Below, piece after piece: positions 45,472-55,099 of a stretch of 64,000 nucleotides of DNA. Each line of letters begins with the position of its first letter. Positions within the stretch are counted from its first letter, which is position 1. The notes below the pieces were generated by a model. It saw nothing but the letters and a program-made list of their open reading frames with translations, searched no databases and was not told where the DNA came from. A program made the translations under genes and the position numbers. The stretch is from Trichobilharzia regenti (lineage: Eukaryota > Platyhelminthes > Trematoda > Strigeidida > Schistosomatidae): contig OX235263.1 of NCBI GenBank assembly GCA_944472135.2, positions 6,059,517-6,123,516 on the forward strand. Direction: 5' to 3'.

Positions 45472-45581
45472 CTCATCACTTGGATCATAATAATGCTCAA
45501 AATAAGGATGAGCTAATGCTTCTTCGACAGAAATACGTGTTGTTGGATTGAATGTGAGTAAGCGATCCAGTAGATCGATTG
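45472..45581 (-). CDS. ERK-type MAP kinase, penultimate coding exon (end of kinase domain)
   Basis: A 110-nt exon bounded by an acceptor (TTTGAACAG) and a donor (GTAAATATTG). It starts with the last two bases of a codon and then reads [36 protein letters not shown]. This is kinase subdomain XI of ERK-type MAP kinases, including the invariant Arg of the TTRIS segment and the AHPY..YYDPSDE signature. No stops interrupt it and both splice sites are sound, so this is a live gene rather than a retrocopy. The preceding exons would lie at higher coordinates; I did not find them before the window end, which implies a long intron or exons beyond 64 kb. Confidence 0.9.
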
Positions 45582-45819
45582 CTGTTCAAAAATAATAACA
45601 CGTAACGATGTAAATTAAAAGTATAACAGTTAGATAGGTGGAAAATTATTTCAATCTCATTGTTACGATACACATATACGATAATCATGGCTGCTGTTAT
45701 TCTTAAGAAAGGAGTAGTGTAGTGTACTTGTTCTTCAATGTGACACTACATTATCATCAGAAGCAAAATATTCGAAATAAATCATGACTACAGCATTTAA
45801 AATTATCTATCACATTCCT
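45582..45819 (-). other. MAP kinase intron upstream of the penultimate exon
   Basis: AT-rich intronic sequence directly 5' (minus strand) of the exon. Nothing else recognised. Confidence 0.5.
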
Positions 45820-46400
45820 TACTAATCTTAATTTTGCTCTACGAGTTCGTCTTCTACATACCTACAGTTGAAGCAATCAGAATCCACCTGTGGAAGAAGG
45901 CAAACCTGTGTATGTTTAGAAAAATTTTTGTACAGACACTTTCCTTACCTTGGCCATCGTTACATGATTGTATAAACCGGACTACTTCGCAACCCACCCC
46001 CACCCCCTGGCTAAACTTTTAAAAACTATAAAAAAATTATAATTGTCCAAATTATTTTAGTTTTTATTTATTTGACCACTTCATCTTTAAATACGTGTTA
46101 TCCTAGTAAAATTAATTTATGCTAACCATTTCTACATTTTAATTGTGTGTATTGATTTGCTTCGTTAATTATCACCCCACTGCTTGACATGGTGACACTG
46201 ACTAATTCTTGTTAACAAACATATCAGTGCCACTTGATGATTGGTAAACTGTTGCGCCACACGTGTATATTAGAGTAGAGCCAGAGTGAGATGAGGATCT
46301 AATTGAAAAAAGTAAAGATTCCTTCGCTCAATCTTTCTGTTTTCTAAATGTCTAAATAAGGATTTTTTTTCTCCATCACTACTTTCTCAGGTTCTGAGAG
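45820..46400 (+). mobile_element. PLE C-terminus and 3' tail
   Basis: Encodes TVEAIRIHLWKKANLCMF then FVQTLSLPWP, the usual end of PLE-B type proteins (TTEAI..LKP.LCxQK). A 3' tail follows, ending in the motif gagatgaggatctaattg and ccttcgctcaat. Heavily 5'-truncated. Confidence 0.75.
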
Positions 46401-46584
46401 TGGAATATATAGGATTTCAACTGGAAGCAAATCGCCATTTCATCACATCCTGTTTTCCACAGTTCTCTTCAACTGGTTCCACACTATAATGTCCACAATC
46501 TTTTATCGCCTCTTCAAATGACCTCTTCCTCCATACCATCATCAAAGTGAAGTTCAACAGCTCCTTGTTTTCCATTTCGGTTAT

Positions 46585-47065
46585 TCTCGACAACCTGCCT
46601 ATCTGTCTGTCCATTTTCGACATAGAACTTTGCACGATGTGAACCAGTTCAAGTCGCCACACTCCCCTCCATGTACCACACAAAGAAAGAGAAGAAAGTA
46701 GAAGAAATGAATAATAGAGAGAGTAAACAGAGGTGTCAGGCAAAAAGAATAGTAATAACGAAGAACAACATAGTTTCATTAGAAATTATAAGTCACAAGG
46801 AGTGGATGCATCTGCGCTAGCCATCGAGAACGTTCACTTTGAGCCATATCACAAATTGTCTTTCTCCAGCCATTGATTTTTACCGTCCCGAAGACACCAA
46901 CCAGTCAGGAAGTCTACACCTTCCTACGTGGCTGACTGGCTTAAACTAACTGTTTTGGATTTCATGGACTGGTGAAGCCGTGTTTTGGTTTGACCACCGC
47001 TAGCTCTTTTCCAGTCTGACCCTATGTCAGCTAACATTGCCCACTGTCGAGGAAGGCGATGACTA
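46585..47065 (-). mobile_element. LINE-2 3' fragment
   Basis: Begins (3' side) with the ctgtctgtccattttcgaca motif and runs through the complement of the RSQW / GDMA, GWxPRDGKNQWL and SGWKKSGGQTKT regions to about 47065. Close to the copy at 36340-36965. Confidence 0.78.
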
Positions 47066-47144
47066 GGAAGTCTGCCTAACGTGCGATGTCAATCAACAGT
47101 CTGCTCAGCAAGTATGGTAAATCCATCAATCTTCATTTCCTCCT

Positions 47145-47360
47145 ACACATTTATTAGTGACCTGAAGGTCCTGGGTGCAATCCGTATCGGTGAGGTCATG
47201 GATGACTACTGCCGAGGCGTCCCATCATCAAGGGTGAAATTAACGTCCACTACTACCTGGTCTTCAGTAATTCTTTAAATGGTGTGTATTAGCTCACGAT
47301 CAAGTTTGAGATTGATCTAGCAAACAGATCCCTACAAACCAACGCCTGTAAAGAAATTAA
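47145..47360 (+). repeat. Foldback repeat, degenerate single arm
   Basis: Worn plus-strand arm: gtgacctgaaggtcctggg, tgactactgccgaggcgtcc, agctcacgatcaagtttgag and ccctacaaaccaacgcctg. Called from the order of short matches. Confidence 0.45.
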
Positions 47361-47397
47361 TTCTAATGGTTTACTGAGTAAAATGTTTCCGAATGTC

Positions 47398-47477
47398 ATG
47401 GGTGGTTCAACGATAGAATGCTAGCTAACCACATGTACATGGGGCCTAAGGTTCGTACGATTCCCTCACGTACAATC
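47398..47477 (+). mobile_element. SINE tRNA-like head abutting an H2A copy
   Basis: gggtggttcaacgatagaatg, gctagctaaccacatgtac, then aaggttcgtacgattccc: a diverged version of the SINE head at 58124-58196. It ends immediately at the ATG of the histone copy. The SINE body does not follow here but about 470 bp further on. Confidence 0.65.
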
Positions 47478-47824
47478 ATGAGTGGTCGCGGCAAAGGTGG
47501 AAAGTCTCGTGCAAAGGTAAAGACTCGATCTGCTAGTGCTGGTCTTCACTTCCCAATTGGTCGTGTACATCGTCTTTTGCGCAAGGGTAACTATGCTGAA
47601 CGCATCGGTGCTGGAGCGCCCGTCTACTTGGCAGGTGTTCTCGAATACGTTCACGACAACAAGTAGACCCGTATCATTCCTCGACACTTGCAATGGAATT
47701 GGCTATCCACAACGACACGGAGTTGAACAAACTGTTCGGTGGTGTTACCATTGCCTAGGGTGGTGTCCTGCCTAACATCCAGGCTGTGTTGCTGCCTAAG
47801 AAGACCAAAAAGGTGAAGGCCTAA
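47478..47824 (+). pseudogene. Histone H2A pseudogene
   Basis: Starts [20 protein letters not shown], then [20 protein letters not shown] and [14 protein letters not shown], an unmistakable H2A N-terminus and histone fold. About 12 codons of the central helix are then deleted (LEY runs into VHDNK). A Lys codon has become TAG, a 5-nt insertion shifts frame after RHLQ, and a second TAG replaces a Gln codon, before the normal ending KKTKKVKA and TAA. With the remaining frame it would be about 115 codons. No product. Since histone genes lack introns, absence of introns does not prove retroposition. Confidence 0.92.
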
Positions 47825-47939
47825 GATCATTGGTGTGTGTGGCTTGGTAGCCAGAGAACATGTCGAAAACAGACACAGACAGACAGACGATTCCCGCAAC
47901 AGACGCATTTCTAAACTTTGCCTACTTTACTAAACCATA

Positions 47940-48085
47940 GTTAAACCTGGGAAAAAAAGAAAGGAGAGATGGGTATGAAGCTGGCAACCACCTCACCACC
48001 CCCCCCCCAAAAAAAACCAATATTAGCACGCTACTGAAAATACAAAAGCATTGAAGTCCAGCCGAAACTCAAAACAAAGGCATAG
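47940..48085 (+). mobile_element. SINE body beyond the H2A copy
   Basis: gaaaggagagatgggtatga, agctggcaaccacctcacc, a C/A run, then gctactgaaaatac and agtccagcc. In order and spacing this matches the body of the SINEs at 14856 and 58122 (ggaaaggttgggcatgaggc ... gctacagaaactt). Together with the head at 47398 it suggests one SINE split by the H2A segment. Confidence 0.55.
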
Positions 48086-48149
48086 GATACGATAGCCGAA
48101 GAGCCGACAACAACAACAAAAAAATTAAGACGACGCAAAACCTTGACCA

Positions 48150-48405
48150 GCACAATAATTTCGTCTCATCAGTTAATTTGTTTATCCTCAATCATGTGAT
48201 GTGATGTGTACACAAAATGTTCGAAATCATTATTTCACTTCATAAACATCAAGGTCGTGTCTCTCCACCCCCCCCTCTGTGAATACTTAACAGTCAGTGT
48301 TTATGTTATTAGACAGTCGATTAGACCTAATTCCGGTTAAATTCAGACATATACACTTTCAGGTCAAATTATATACGACGATAGACTTCAACTCATCTAA
48401 GCGTA
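48150..48405 (-). repeat. Unnamed dispersed repeat, inverted match of 59285-59550
   Basis: About 250 bp matching, in inverted orientation, the block at 59285-59550 (agacagtcgattagacctaa, gaaatcattatttcacttca). Non-coding. Lies just before a PLE here, but behind a PLE at the other site. Confidence 0.7.
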
Positions 48406-48484
48406 TTGATGTAATATACCCGATGTGAACTGAAAACGAATTTAAAACAATTTAACTGAATGATTCAAGAAAACCAGGTTTTAA

Positions 48485-48900
48485 TCAACTGCAGCCACCG
48501 TACGTATCACATTCTCCTGCAGACAGTAAATCCAGTCTAACGTTAAGGACAAGATACCGCTTTTGGCCACTACAATGTGTATTTATCAATTTACTTGCTC
48601 GTGTGGAACAACTGATATCGGCCGTACGCAACGTCAAGTCCACAAACGCATTCTGGAACACTGTCCAGCTTGGTTAGCGAGAGCAGCAGCTCTATCCTCG
48701 AACACCTTGTCATCTCCGGAAATCGAGCACCCCCCCCGCCCACTTGCATGAATGCATCACAGTGATACATACACAGAGTCCCTCAATATCGTACAAAGAG
48801 ACTTAGGATACGCCATATGTACATAGCTGAAGCATTAGCTATTCGAGACCTAAAACCGGACTTCTGCATTCTACACCGATACATACATTGACTCACCACC
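48485..48900 (+). mobile_element. PLE GIY-YIG fragment
   Basis: TMCIYQFTCSCGTTDIGRTQ, then VHKRILEHCPAWLARA: the PLE-B type endonuclease. The C-terminus follows across frames to AEALAIRDLKPDFCIL-like text near 48830-48880. No reverse transcriptase. Same subtype as 11840-12115. Confidence 0.82.
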
Positions 48901-49309
48901 CTACCGTGGCCAGAGTAAAGTTCTTACTATAATTTTGCTATACTATAATTTCCTTCATTATATGAGTTCACTATTATTATTATTATTATTATTATTGTAA
49001 TTATTACTTTTATTATCAATATTATTGCCATCATCCACATTTTATATGAAAACACATTTTGTAGCCTTTCCACTAGTTCCTGTCCATTCTACATGATGCG
49101 CTTATTGATTAGTCATTATCTCACAATATGAAATATTCCCGTATCACAGGAATTAAAAGTCAATCTGAATGTGAAGAATATTCTTTTCATAATAATAATA
49201 ATAATTTCTCCACTTCAGGCTCTTACAACAATGACAAAATTTAATATATATTTGTTATCGTTACAAGTGATGGCCAATTTAATTAAAGACGGCGGATACA
49301 TTTATTATA
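48901..49309. other. AT-rich PLE flank
   Basis: ATT-type simple repeats near 48972-48997 and AAT near 49190. No gene. Confidence 0.45.
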
Positions 49310-50931
49310 TGTGTAAAACTTGGGCACTGTGGTGGTGGTAGTAAGTAATTCCATATTAGTTTGTTTATTAGACGCATCACATAGTCAGTGAAGCAGTATT
49401 ACTGTTTAGTGGATGACAAAGTTTCGAACAAAATTTATTGTTCACAAACATCCTATCAATTATAATCACATACGACTTCAAAACTTCAGTTTTATAGGTG
49501 TCTTTGTCCTCTCCTATTTCTCGTCGTAGGCGTGGTAGCAGAATTTTCCAGATACCTGGGTGAACAGGTGTTGAATCATTCCTATTACATGTATTTGCAG
49601 TTGATTCGATAAACAAAGCTTCTCTTATCAATCTCTCCCTCCCTCCACCCTGCTGAGACATTAGATTTTAAAACTGTCATCCTATCCCATCCATCCTATT
49701 GTATGGTTGTGTGTAACTGCATGTAGTGCTATAGCTGAACTATCCTCTAGATTTCTTATCTTATTTGGGTCAACCAATCTAGATTTTGCTTAGTTTTTAT
49801 GTTCAGCTAGTCTGATTGCCCTGTTCTACTAGTTTGACCTATGTATTTCACCTGACAATCATCACACACAGGTTATTAGATAAACTAAATTGTTGTGTTT
49901 TAAAGGCTCCACAGGATTGATCCTTTAACCGACAAAGCTTGTTTCTAATTGAGTTTGTGGGTTTGAATGCCACTTTTATTCCTGCCTTGTTAAGAATTCT
50001 GCGTAAGGCTTCTGCGGTTCCTTCTTTGTATGGAATTATTGTTGATGATTTATATTCCTTATTGTTGGTGTCGTCATTAATATTATTATTATCATCATCA
50101 TTATTACCATTATTATTATCACTATCGCTACTATCATTATTTATTTTATTTTTACATTTCCTTACATATTTCCGGACTAATTTATCCGGGTAATTATTAA
50201 GTTTCAAGGCTTCTTTCTGTCTTAGATTTTCCTTGGTACTACTAAGCTTTTGTGCTCTGTCACCTAAACATTTCACCAATCCTCTTTTTACTGACATAGA
50301 TTGGATGGGATGATCTGAAGTTCGACTACCTGTTCGAATGTGTAGGTTTTCTGTAAACACTAGTGTTTAACTTCCAGTCTTCTTTCCTTTTTACGTTGCA
50401 GTCTAACATTTGAAGTTCCCTTTCATGACTTTCCAATTCATAAGTGAATTGAATTACCCCCCACCTGGAGTTAATGTGTTCAAAAATCTATCTGTGTTCT
50501 AAGTACCATAAATGTGTCATCTACATAATTATGGAGTGGGGGCGAACGTTTCAATTGCTATATTTTCCCACCTATCCATGAATATATCTGCTACAACCGG
50601 GGATATTGGTGATCTCATGGCAACTCCCTCAGTTTGTTTGTATATTTTCCCTTGGAATTTAAATACTGTAGAAGTCTGGCAAAGCTGCACTCTCAGCATT
50701 ATATCCTCAAGTGGCACTTTTGTCCTAAGTTCGAGTTCTTGGTCAGAAATGAGTTCGTTTCTGACTGCCTCTATAGCCATATTTATTGGTATACATGTAT
50801 ATAAACTGGCAATGTCAAAACTAACCATTTTTTCTTCATTATCTAATTTTAAATTATCTAATCTGTGTTTTAGTTCATAAGAATTAGTTAGTCTAGATTT
50901 CGAGTGGCTTTTTAGAGGATTTAATACCATG
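49310..50931 (-). mobile_element. PLE-A, best copy, C-terminal part
   Basis: Minus strand. 50930-50529 encodes the reverse transcriptase core (NPLKSHSKSRLTNSYELKHR, VSFDIASLYTCIPINMAIEA, a GVAMRSPISPVVADIFMDRW palm motif). 50360-49848 encodes the linker and the start of the endonuclease region (LVKCLGDRAQKL, EALRRILNKAGIKVAF, NSIRNKLCRLKDQ). The non-coding tail runs to 49310. An acidic Asn/Asp-rich insert (about 50193-50060) lies in the linker. The element is split at 50931 by the RTE and continues at 54857-55040. Confidence 0.88.
50922..50931. repeat. Target-site duplication of the nearly full-length RTE, left copy
   Basis: taataccatg, repeated at 54466-54475 on the other side of the element. 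Confidence 0.85.
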
Positions 50932-53900
50932 ACCCATGGACCTTGAGCGCGCTTTTCGACTATTACGCTACATTTTGGTCATAAATAAAATCTCTTATTA
51001 CTCTAAAATTTTATGCAAAGTGTTTGCGGAAATTATCACAATTATTAACCTTTCGAACACTGAATCCAAAAAATACAATCTTATTGACAGATAATACACA
51101 TAACTCACTGTTTGGATTTGTGGAATTTTTAAACATAAACACATCTATAATTGTATATATTGTTGGATTTATATGTTCAAGTTGCTCCAAGTCAGTGAGT
51201 TTATGGTTAAGATATCATTTTAGTTAACTGTACTGAACTATATTGCATGTTGTCTTATTGTATAGTTGTCGTCGCTTTTTGCCCTTTTTTCTGTGAACTG
51301 TTTCCTTTGTTGATGTTGTTCTCATTGTTTGTCCGTTATTTTCTGATTTTGAGGGGAGCAACCCAAAAAGTTGCTTCTCTCTAAACTTTTACTTAATGTA
51401 ATCATTCTTTTCTCAGGCGTGAGGCTAGCAACCCCACCCTGTAAACAAAAATTGCTACAGAAACTTCAGTATGTGAACCTCCTTGCACCAAAAGAAAAAG
51501 TCTGTGTAGGAACATGGAACGTCCGAACTATGTACGAGACTGGAAAGCTGCCCAGATCGCCAACGAGATGAAAAGATACGGAATACAAGTGCTGGGAATA
51601 TGTGAGAGCAGATGGAATGGGAGTGGACTCACCAAATTGTCAACAGGTGAGTCAGTGATCTACTCCGGTCACCCAGAAGATAACCACACGCACACCGAGG
51701 GCGTGGCTATCATGATGTCACCAACGGCAACGAAAGCCCTGATACAATGGGAGGCGATTTCGTCCAGGATAATGACCGCCAGGTTCAACTCCAAAGGAAG
51801 GAAAGTGTCAATCATACAATGTTATGCACCCACAAACAACGCAGACCTCGAGAAGAAAGAAGAATTCTACAGGCAACTACAGGCAACAATGGACAATACT
51901 CCAGCTGGCGACATGAAAATACTAATGGGAGACATGAACGCCAAACTGGGACCAGACAATACGGGAAGGGAACTCATCATGGGTAGAGAAGCTCTAGGAG
52001 AAATGAATGAAAACGGAGAACTCTTCGCCGACTTCTGCGCCTTCAACGAACTGGTGATTGGTGGCAGTGTATACAAGCACAAAGATATCCACAAGGCTAC
52101 ATGGGTGTCACCAGACGGGCAAACCAAAAACCAAATCGACTTCATCTCAATCTCAAGGAAGTGGAGGCGCAGCCTACTGGACACAAAAGCAAGAAGAGGA
52201 GCAGACGTTGGCTCAGACCACTATCTCGTACAAGGGACAATCCAAATCAAATTAAAAGCTTTCAGGGAATCAGGAGCTGCAGATAGACCACAAGCCAAGT
52301 TCAACACTCAAAAGCTGAAGGACCAGGCTACAAAGGACATCTTCATTGCAAGCATAAAGGACAAAGCCGAGACACAAATCAACACTAGCGAAGAGGTCGG
52401 CGTTGAAAAGCACTGGAACAACTTGAAAACGGTGTGGAGCCAAACCTGCATAGAAATTCTAGGCAGAAAAAAGAGACAGGACAAACAGTGGCTCACTACG
52501 GACACTTGGAAACTAATAGAAGAGAGAAGGACAGTGAAGCAAAAGATTATCCAGTGCACGGACGAGCAACAAAAACAGGAGCTGAATGCAAGCTACAATA
52601 CACTGAACAAAAGAGTGAAGAAAAGTGCCAGGGAAGACAAAAGAAAATATTATGAAACCATGGCAAACGAAGCAGAACAAGCTGCAGGCAAAGGAGACCT
52701 CGCCACACTCTACCAAACAACTAGGAACCTTTCGGGCAAACGTTCGACACAGATTAAGCCAATAAAGGACGACAATGGAAAGTCAATCACCAAAGAGGTG
52801 GAACAGAGAAAGCACTGGGTTGAACACTTCAAAAGACTTCTAAATCGTCCGCCACCTACAACACGTCCAGCAATACCAACAACGGAAGCAGAACTACCAG
52901 TGAACACTGACCCCCCGACGAAATCAGAAGTCCTGAATGCAATCAAGATGCTTAAAACTGGGAAAACACCGGGACCAGATGGAATCCCAGCAGAGGCTTT
53001 GAAAATAGACCCAGAGACAACAGCGGACTTGATGACACCACTACTGGAGAAGGTGTGGAAAGAGGGCAAAGTACCCGAGGATTGGAAGAACAGTTACTTA
53101 TTCAAACTTCCAAAGAAAGGAGACTTAAGTCAATGTAAAAACTGGCGTGGAATTATGCTTCTGTCCATTCCAAGCAAGATACTAAGTCGCATCATCCTGG
53201 AGAGAATCAAACAAGCCCTAGATGAAAAACTTCGTCCGGAACAGGCTGGATTCAGGAGAAACAAATCATGTATTGATCAAATCGCCACTCTACGGATCAT
53301 CATTGAACAAAGCTTGGAATGGCAGTCACCTCTCTATCTCAACTTCATCGACTTTGAAAAGGCCTTCGACAGCGTCGATCGAGAGGTCATTTGGAAACTA
53401 CTTCGCTACTACGGGGTCCCATCGACAATTATACACCTCATCCAACAGTTATACGACAATGCTGCATGCCAAGTAATCCACAACGGGAAACTTACGGAAG
53501 CCTTCGAAGTGAGGACGGGAGTGAGGCAAGGCTGTCTACTATCACCAATGATCTTCCTGATTGCAATTGATTGGATAATGCGACAGACAACGGCAACCAA
53601 CGAGGGAACAGGCATAAAATGGACTGACACAAAAGACTTGGAGGATCTGGATTTCGCCGATGATATATGTCTGATTTCCCATAAACTGGAAGATATGCAA
53701 GTGAAAAGTAACAAGTTGGCAGAAGAAGCATCAAAGATAGGACTTCACGTGAACATAGATAAAACAGAGATGATGAAGATTCCTAGCCAACATCAACAGC
53801 AACAACAACAACAGACAACAATAAGCATAAATGGGAAGAACCTGAAAGAAACAACCTCCTTCACCTACCTGGGAAGCATCGTCTCAACTACAGGCGGAAC

Positions 53901-54465
53901 TGACGAGGACATCAAAGCCAGAATCGGAAAAGCAAGACAAGCTTTCATTACTCTCAAATCTGTGTGGAGGTCAACAGCAATCAGCATCAAAAATAAGATC
54001 CGGATTTTCAACTCCAATGTGAAGTCAGTGCTACTATACGGATCAGAGACTTGGCGAGTCATAAAGAGCATCTCAAACAAACTTCAAACCTTCATTAACA
54101 ACTGTCTCCGCTCAATACTCAAGATCAGATGGCCAGAAAAGATCAGCAACAGGGATCTCTGGGAGCGAACCAATCAGGAACCGATTGTGAAACAAATAGG
54201 CAGAAAGAAATGGAGATGGATTGGCCATACGCTGAGGAAACCATCAAGTGACATCACTAGACAAGCCCTCGAGTGGAACCCGAAAGGGAGGCGGCGAGTT
54301 GGTCGTCCAAGGGTGACTTGGAGGAGGTCATGCGAGGAGGAGATGAAAGCATGTGGACAGACCTGGAGCAGGGTGAAAAAGTTGTCAGAAAACCGAAGTC
54401 AATGGAGGTGCGCAGCTGAAGCCCTATGTTCCTCTAGGAACTAAAGGATACAATAATAATAATAA
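50932..54465 (+). mobile_element. Nearly full-length RTE-clade LINE (SR2/SjR2-like)
   Basis: Bounded by the 10-bp duplication taataccatg, this 3.5-kb element has a leader of about 580 bp, one long frame with endonuclease and reverse transcriptase, a very short 3' UTR (ctaaaggatacaat) and an AAT microsatellite end, all typical of RTE elements. Leader bases 51420-51470 are shared with the SINE bodies. Four other copies in the window (27.9, 34.9, 60.7 kb and the 0.1-kb deletion derivative) match it closely or recognisably. It interrupts PLE-A. A one-base loss near 51548 breaks the start of the protein, so this copy is probably not autonomous as it stands. Confidence 0.92.
51514..54444 (+). CDS. 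RTE endonuclease/reverse transcriptase, 976 codons
   Basis: Domains in order: an APE-type endonuclease (about residues 1-250) with the metal/catalytic landmarks GICESRWNG, YAPT, MGDMNAKLG (about 136-144), DFISISRKWRR and GSDHYLV (about 233); a linker; and a reverse transcriptase (about 480-770) with TPGPDGIPAEALK, KNWRGIMLLS, motif A FIDFEKAFDSV (about 611), GVRQGCLLSPMIF and the catalytic box DFADDICLI (about 714). A poly-Gln run (about 760) and the usual C-terminus [29 protein letters not shown] follow. The first dozen residues come from the wrong frame. The normal start (GTWNVRTMYETGK) is in the frame of 51371-51571, and one base is missing near 51548. The deleted copy at 88-1245 retains an extra base there. 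Confidence 0.93.
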   Translation: MERPNYVRDWKAAQIANEMKRYGIQVLGICESRWNGSGLTKLSTGESVIYSGHPEDNHTHTEGVAIMMSPTATKALIQWEAISSRIMTARFNSKGRKVSIIQCYAPTNNADLEKKEEFYRQLQATMDNTPAGDMKILMGDMNAKLGPDNTGRELIMGREALGEMNENGELFADFCAFNELVIGGSVYKHKDIHKATWVSPDGQTKNQIDFISISRKWRRSLLDTKARRGADVGSDHYLVQGTIQIKLKAFRESGAADRPQAKFNTQKLKDQATKDIFIASIKDKAETQINTSEEVGVEKHWNNLKTVWSQTCIEILGRKKRQDKQWLTTDTWKLIEERRTVKQKIIQCTDEQQKQELNASYNTLNKRVKKSAREDKRKYYETMANEAEQAAGKGDLATLYQTTRNLSGKRSTQIKPIKDDNGKSITKEVEQRKHWVEHFKRLLNRPPPTTRPAIPTTEAELPVNTDPPTKSEVLNAIKMLKTGKTPGPDGIPAEALKIDPETTADLMTPLLEKVWKEGKVPEDWKNSYLFKLPKKGDLSQCKNWRGIMLLSIPSKILSRIILERIKQALDEKLRPEQAGFRRNKSCIDQIATLRIIIEQSLEWQSPLYLNFIDFEKAFDSVDREVIWKLLRYYGVPSTIIHLIQQLYDNAACQVIHNGKLTEAFEVRTGVRQGCLLSPMIFLIAIDWIMRQTTATNEGTGIKWTDTKDLEDLDFADDICLISHKLEDMQVKSNKLAEEASKIGLHVNIDKTEMMKIPSQHQQQQQQQTTISINGKNLKETTSFTYLGSIVSTTGGTDEDIKARIGKARQAFITLKSVWRSTAISIKNKIRIFNSNVKSVLLYGSETWRVIKSISNKLQTFINNCLRSILKIRWPEKISNRDLWERTNQEPIVKQIGRKKWRWIGHTLRKPSSDITRQALEWNPKGRRRVGRPRVTWRRSCEEEMKACGQTWSRVKKLSENRSQWRCAAEALCSSRN

Positions 54466-54475
54466 TAATACCATG
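54466..54475. repeat. Target-site duplication of the nearly full-length RTE, right copy
   Basis: taataccatg. The PLE-A sequence continues directly (gctgaatatttag). Confidence 0.85.
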
Positions 54476-54502
54476 GCTGAATATTTAGATAATTCATAAG
54501 TA

Positions 54503-54842
54503 TACAATCGGTGGATGGTGGTGACTAGCAGTGTGGAATCCAGGATAACGCGCATTTCGTCCTATTTGGGACTCGTCAGCTGGATGTACCTGCATTTCTC
54601 AGTGAGTGATGATGTTCCCGCCGAGGCTCGAACCCAGTACCCATAGTTTCAAACGCCAAAGCGTTATCAAGTAGACCAAATAGGACGAAATGCGCATCCT
54701 GGATTCCACTGCTAGCTACCATCCACCAATTGTATACTAATTAAATGCCCAGACATCGTCGAGGCATCTGCACAAGAAGCCGACATGTCAACCTGAGACC
54801 GATCGGTCCAATCCATCGACGGGAAAATCAAAATTCAATTCA
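54503..54842. mobile_element. Sm-alpha insertion with inverted 5' part, 14-bp target duplication
   Basis: The 14-mer ataattcataagta at 54489-54502 and 54843-54856 brackets one insertion. Its right half (about 54670-54842) is plus-strand Sm-alpha: the 3' half of the hammerhead (aggacgaaatgcgc) and the tail aaatgcccagacatcgtcg. Its left half (about 54503-54669) is minus-strand Sm-alpha with a complete hammerhead and tRNA-like head (B box ggttcgagcctc on the minus strand). One duplication around both halves indicates a single event with 5' inversion, as twin priming by a LINE would give. Confidence 0.85.
54535..54590 (-). ncRNA. Hammerhead ribozyme, Sm-alpha type, core intact
   Basis: Minus strand: stem I ATCCAG pairs with CTGGAT, core CTGACGA, stem II GTCC/GGAC, GAAA, then a stem III region TGCGCGTT and triplet ATC. 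Predicted cleavage between 54544 and 54543. It is the only Sm-alpha copy in this window with an unaltered core. Known for the family: these ribozymes self-cleave. An extra few bases in stem III relative to the other copies may alter activity. Confidence 0.85.
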
Positions 54843-54856
54843 ATAATTCATAAGTA

Positions 54857-55045
54857 GGTGAATTTCTAAAATCAAATATAGGCCTAATAGGATATCCTGA
54901 TTTATGAACTTTGACAACACCATACATGCTACTGGAGTTATTAGTTTTGAGCATTAAATTCAACCACTTAGACTCACCTAGAAACGGCTTTATTCGGCGA
55001 ATAAGGTCGGCTGTGGATTTCTTAACTTTATTCATAACTGTGTCT
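54857..55045 (-). mobile_element. PLE-A, N-terminal reverse transcriptase part
   Basis: Continuation of the PLE at 49310-50931. The minus strand encodes TADLIRRIKPFLG, MYGVVKVHKSGYPIRPIFD and FRNSPTYELLN, the conserved PLE motif (YG.PK.HK....RPI) before the palm. Taken with the other part it shows one element cut by RTE and Sm-alpha insertions. The extreme N-terminus is missing. Confidence 0.88.
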
Positions 55046-55099
55046 ACTGTGCGGGTACATTTTTACGTCGATTAGTTCAAGAGGTGACAAAACAAATAC

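Noticed and set aside
47478..47824. A working histone H2A gene
   Set aside because: A 12-codon deletion, a 5-nt frameshift and two in-frame stops exclude it, and no 5' UTR precedes the ATG.
51514..54444. The 976-codon frame as a host gene
   Set aside because: It has both an APE endonuclease and a reverse transcriptase, is flanked by a target duplication, ends in an AAT repeat and recurs in fragments across the window. It is an RTE protein, not a cellular gene.
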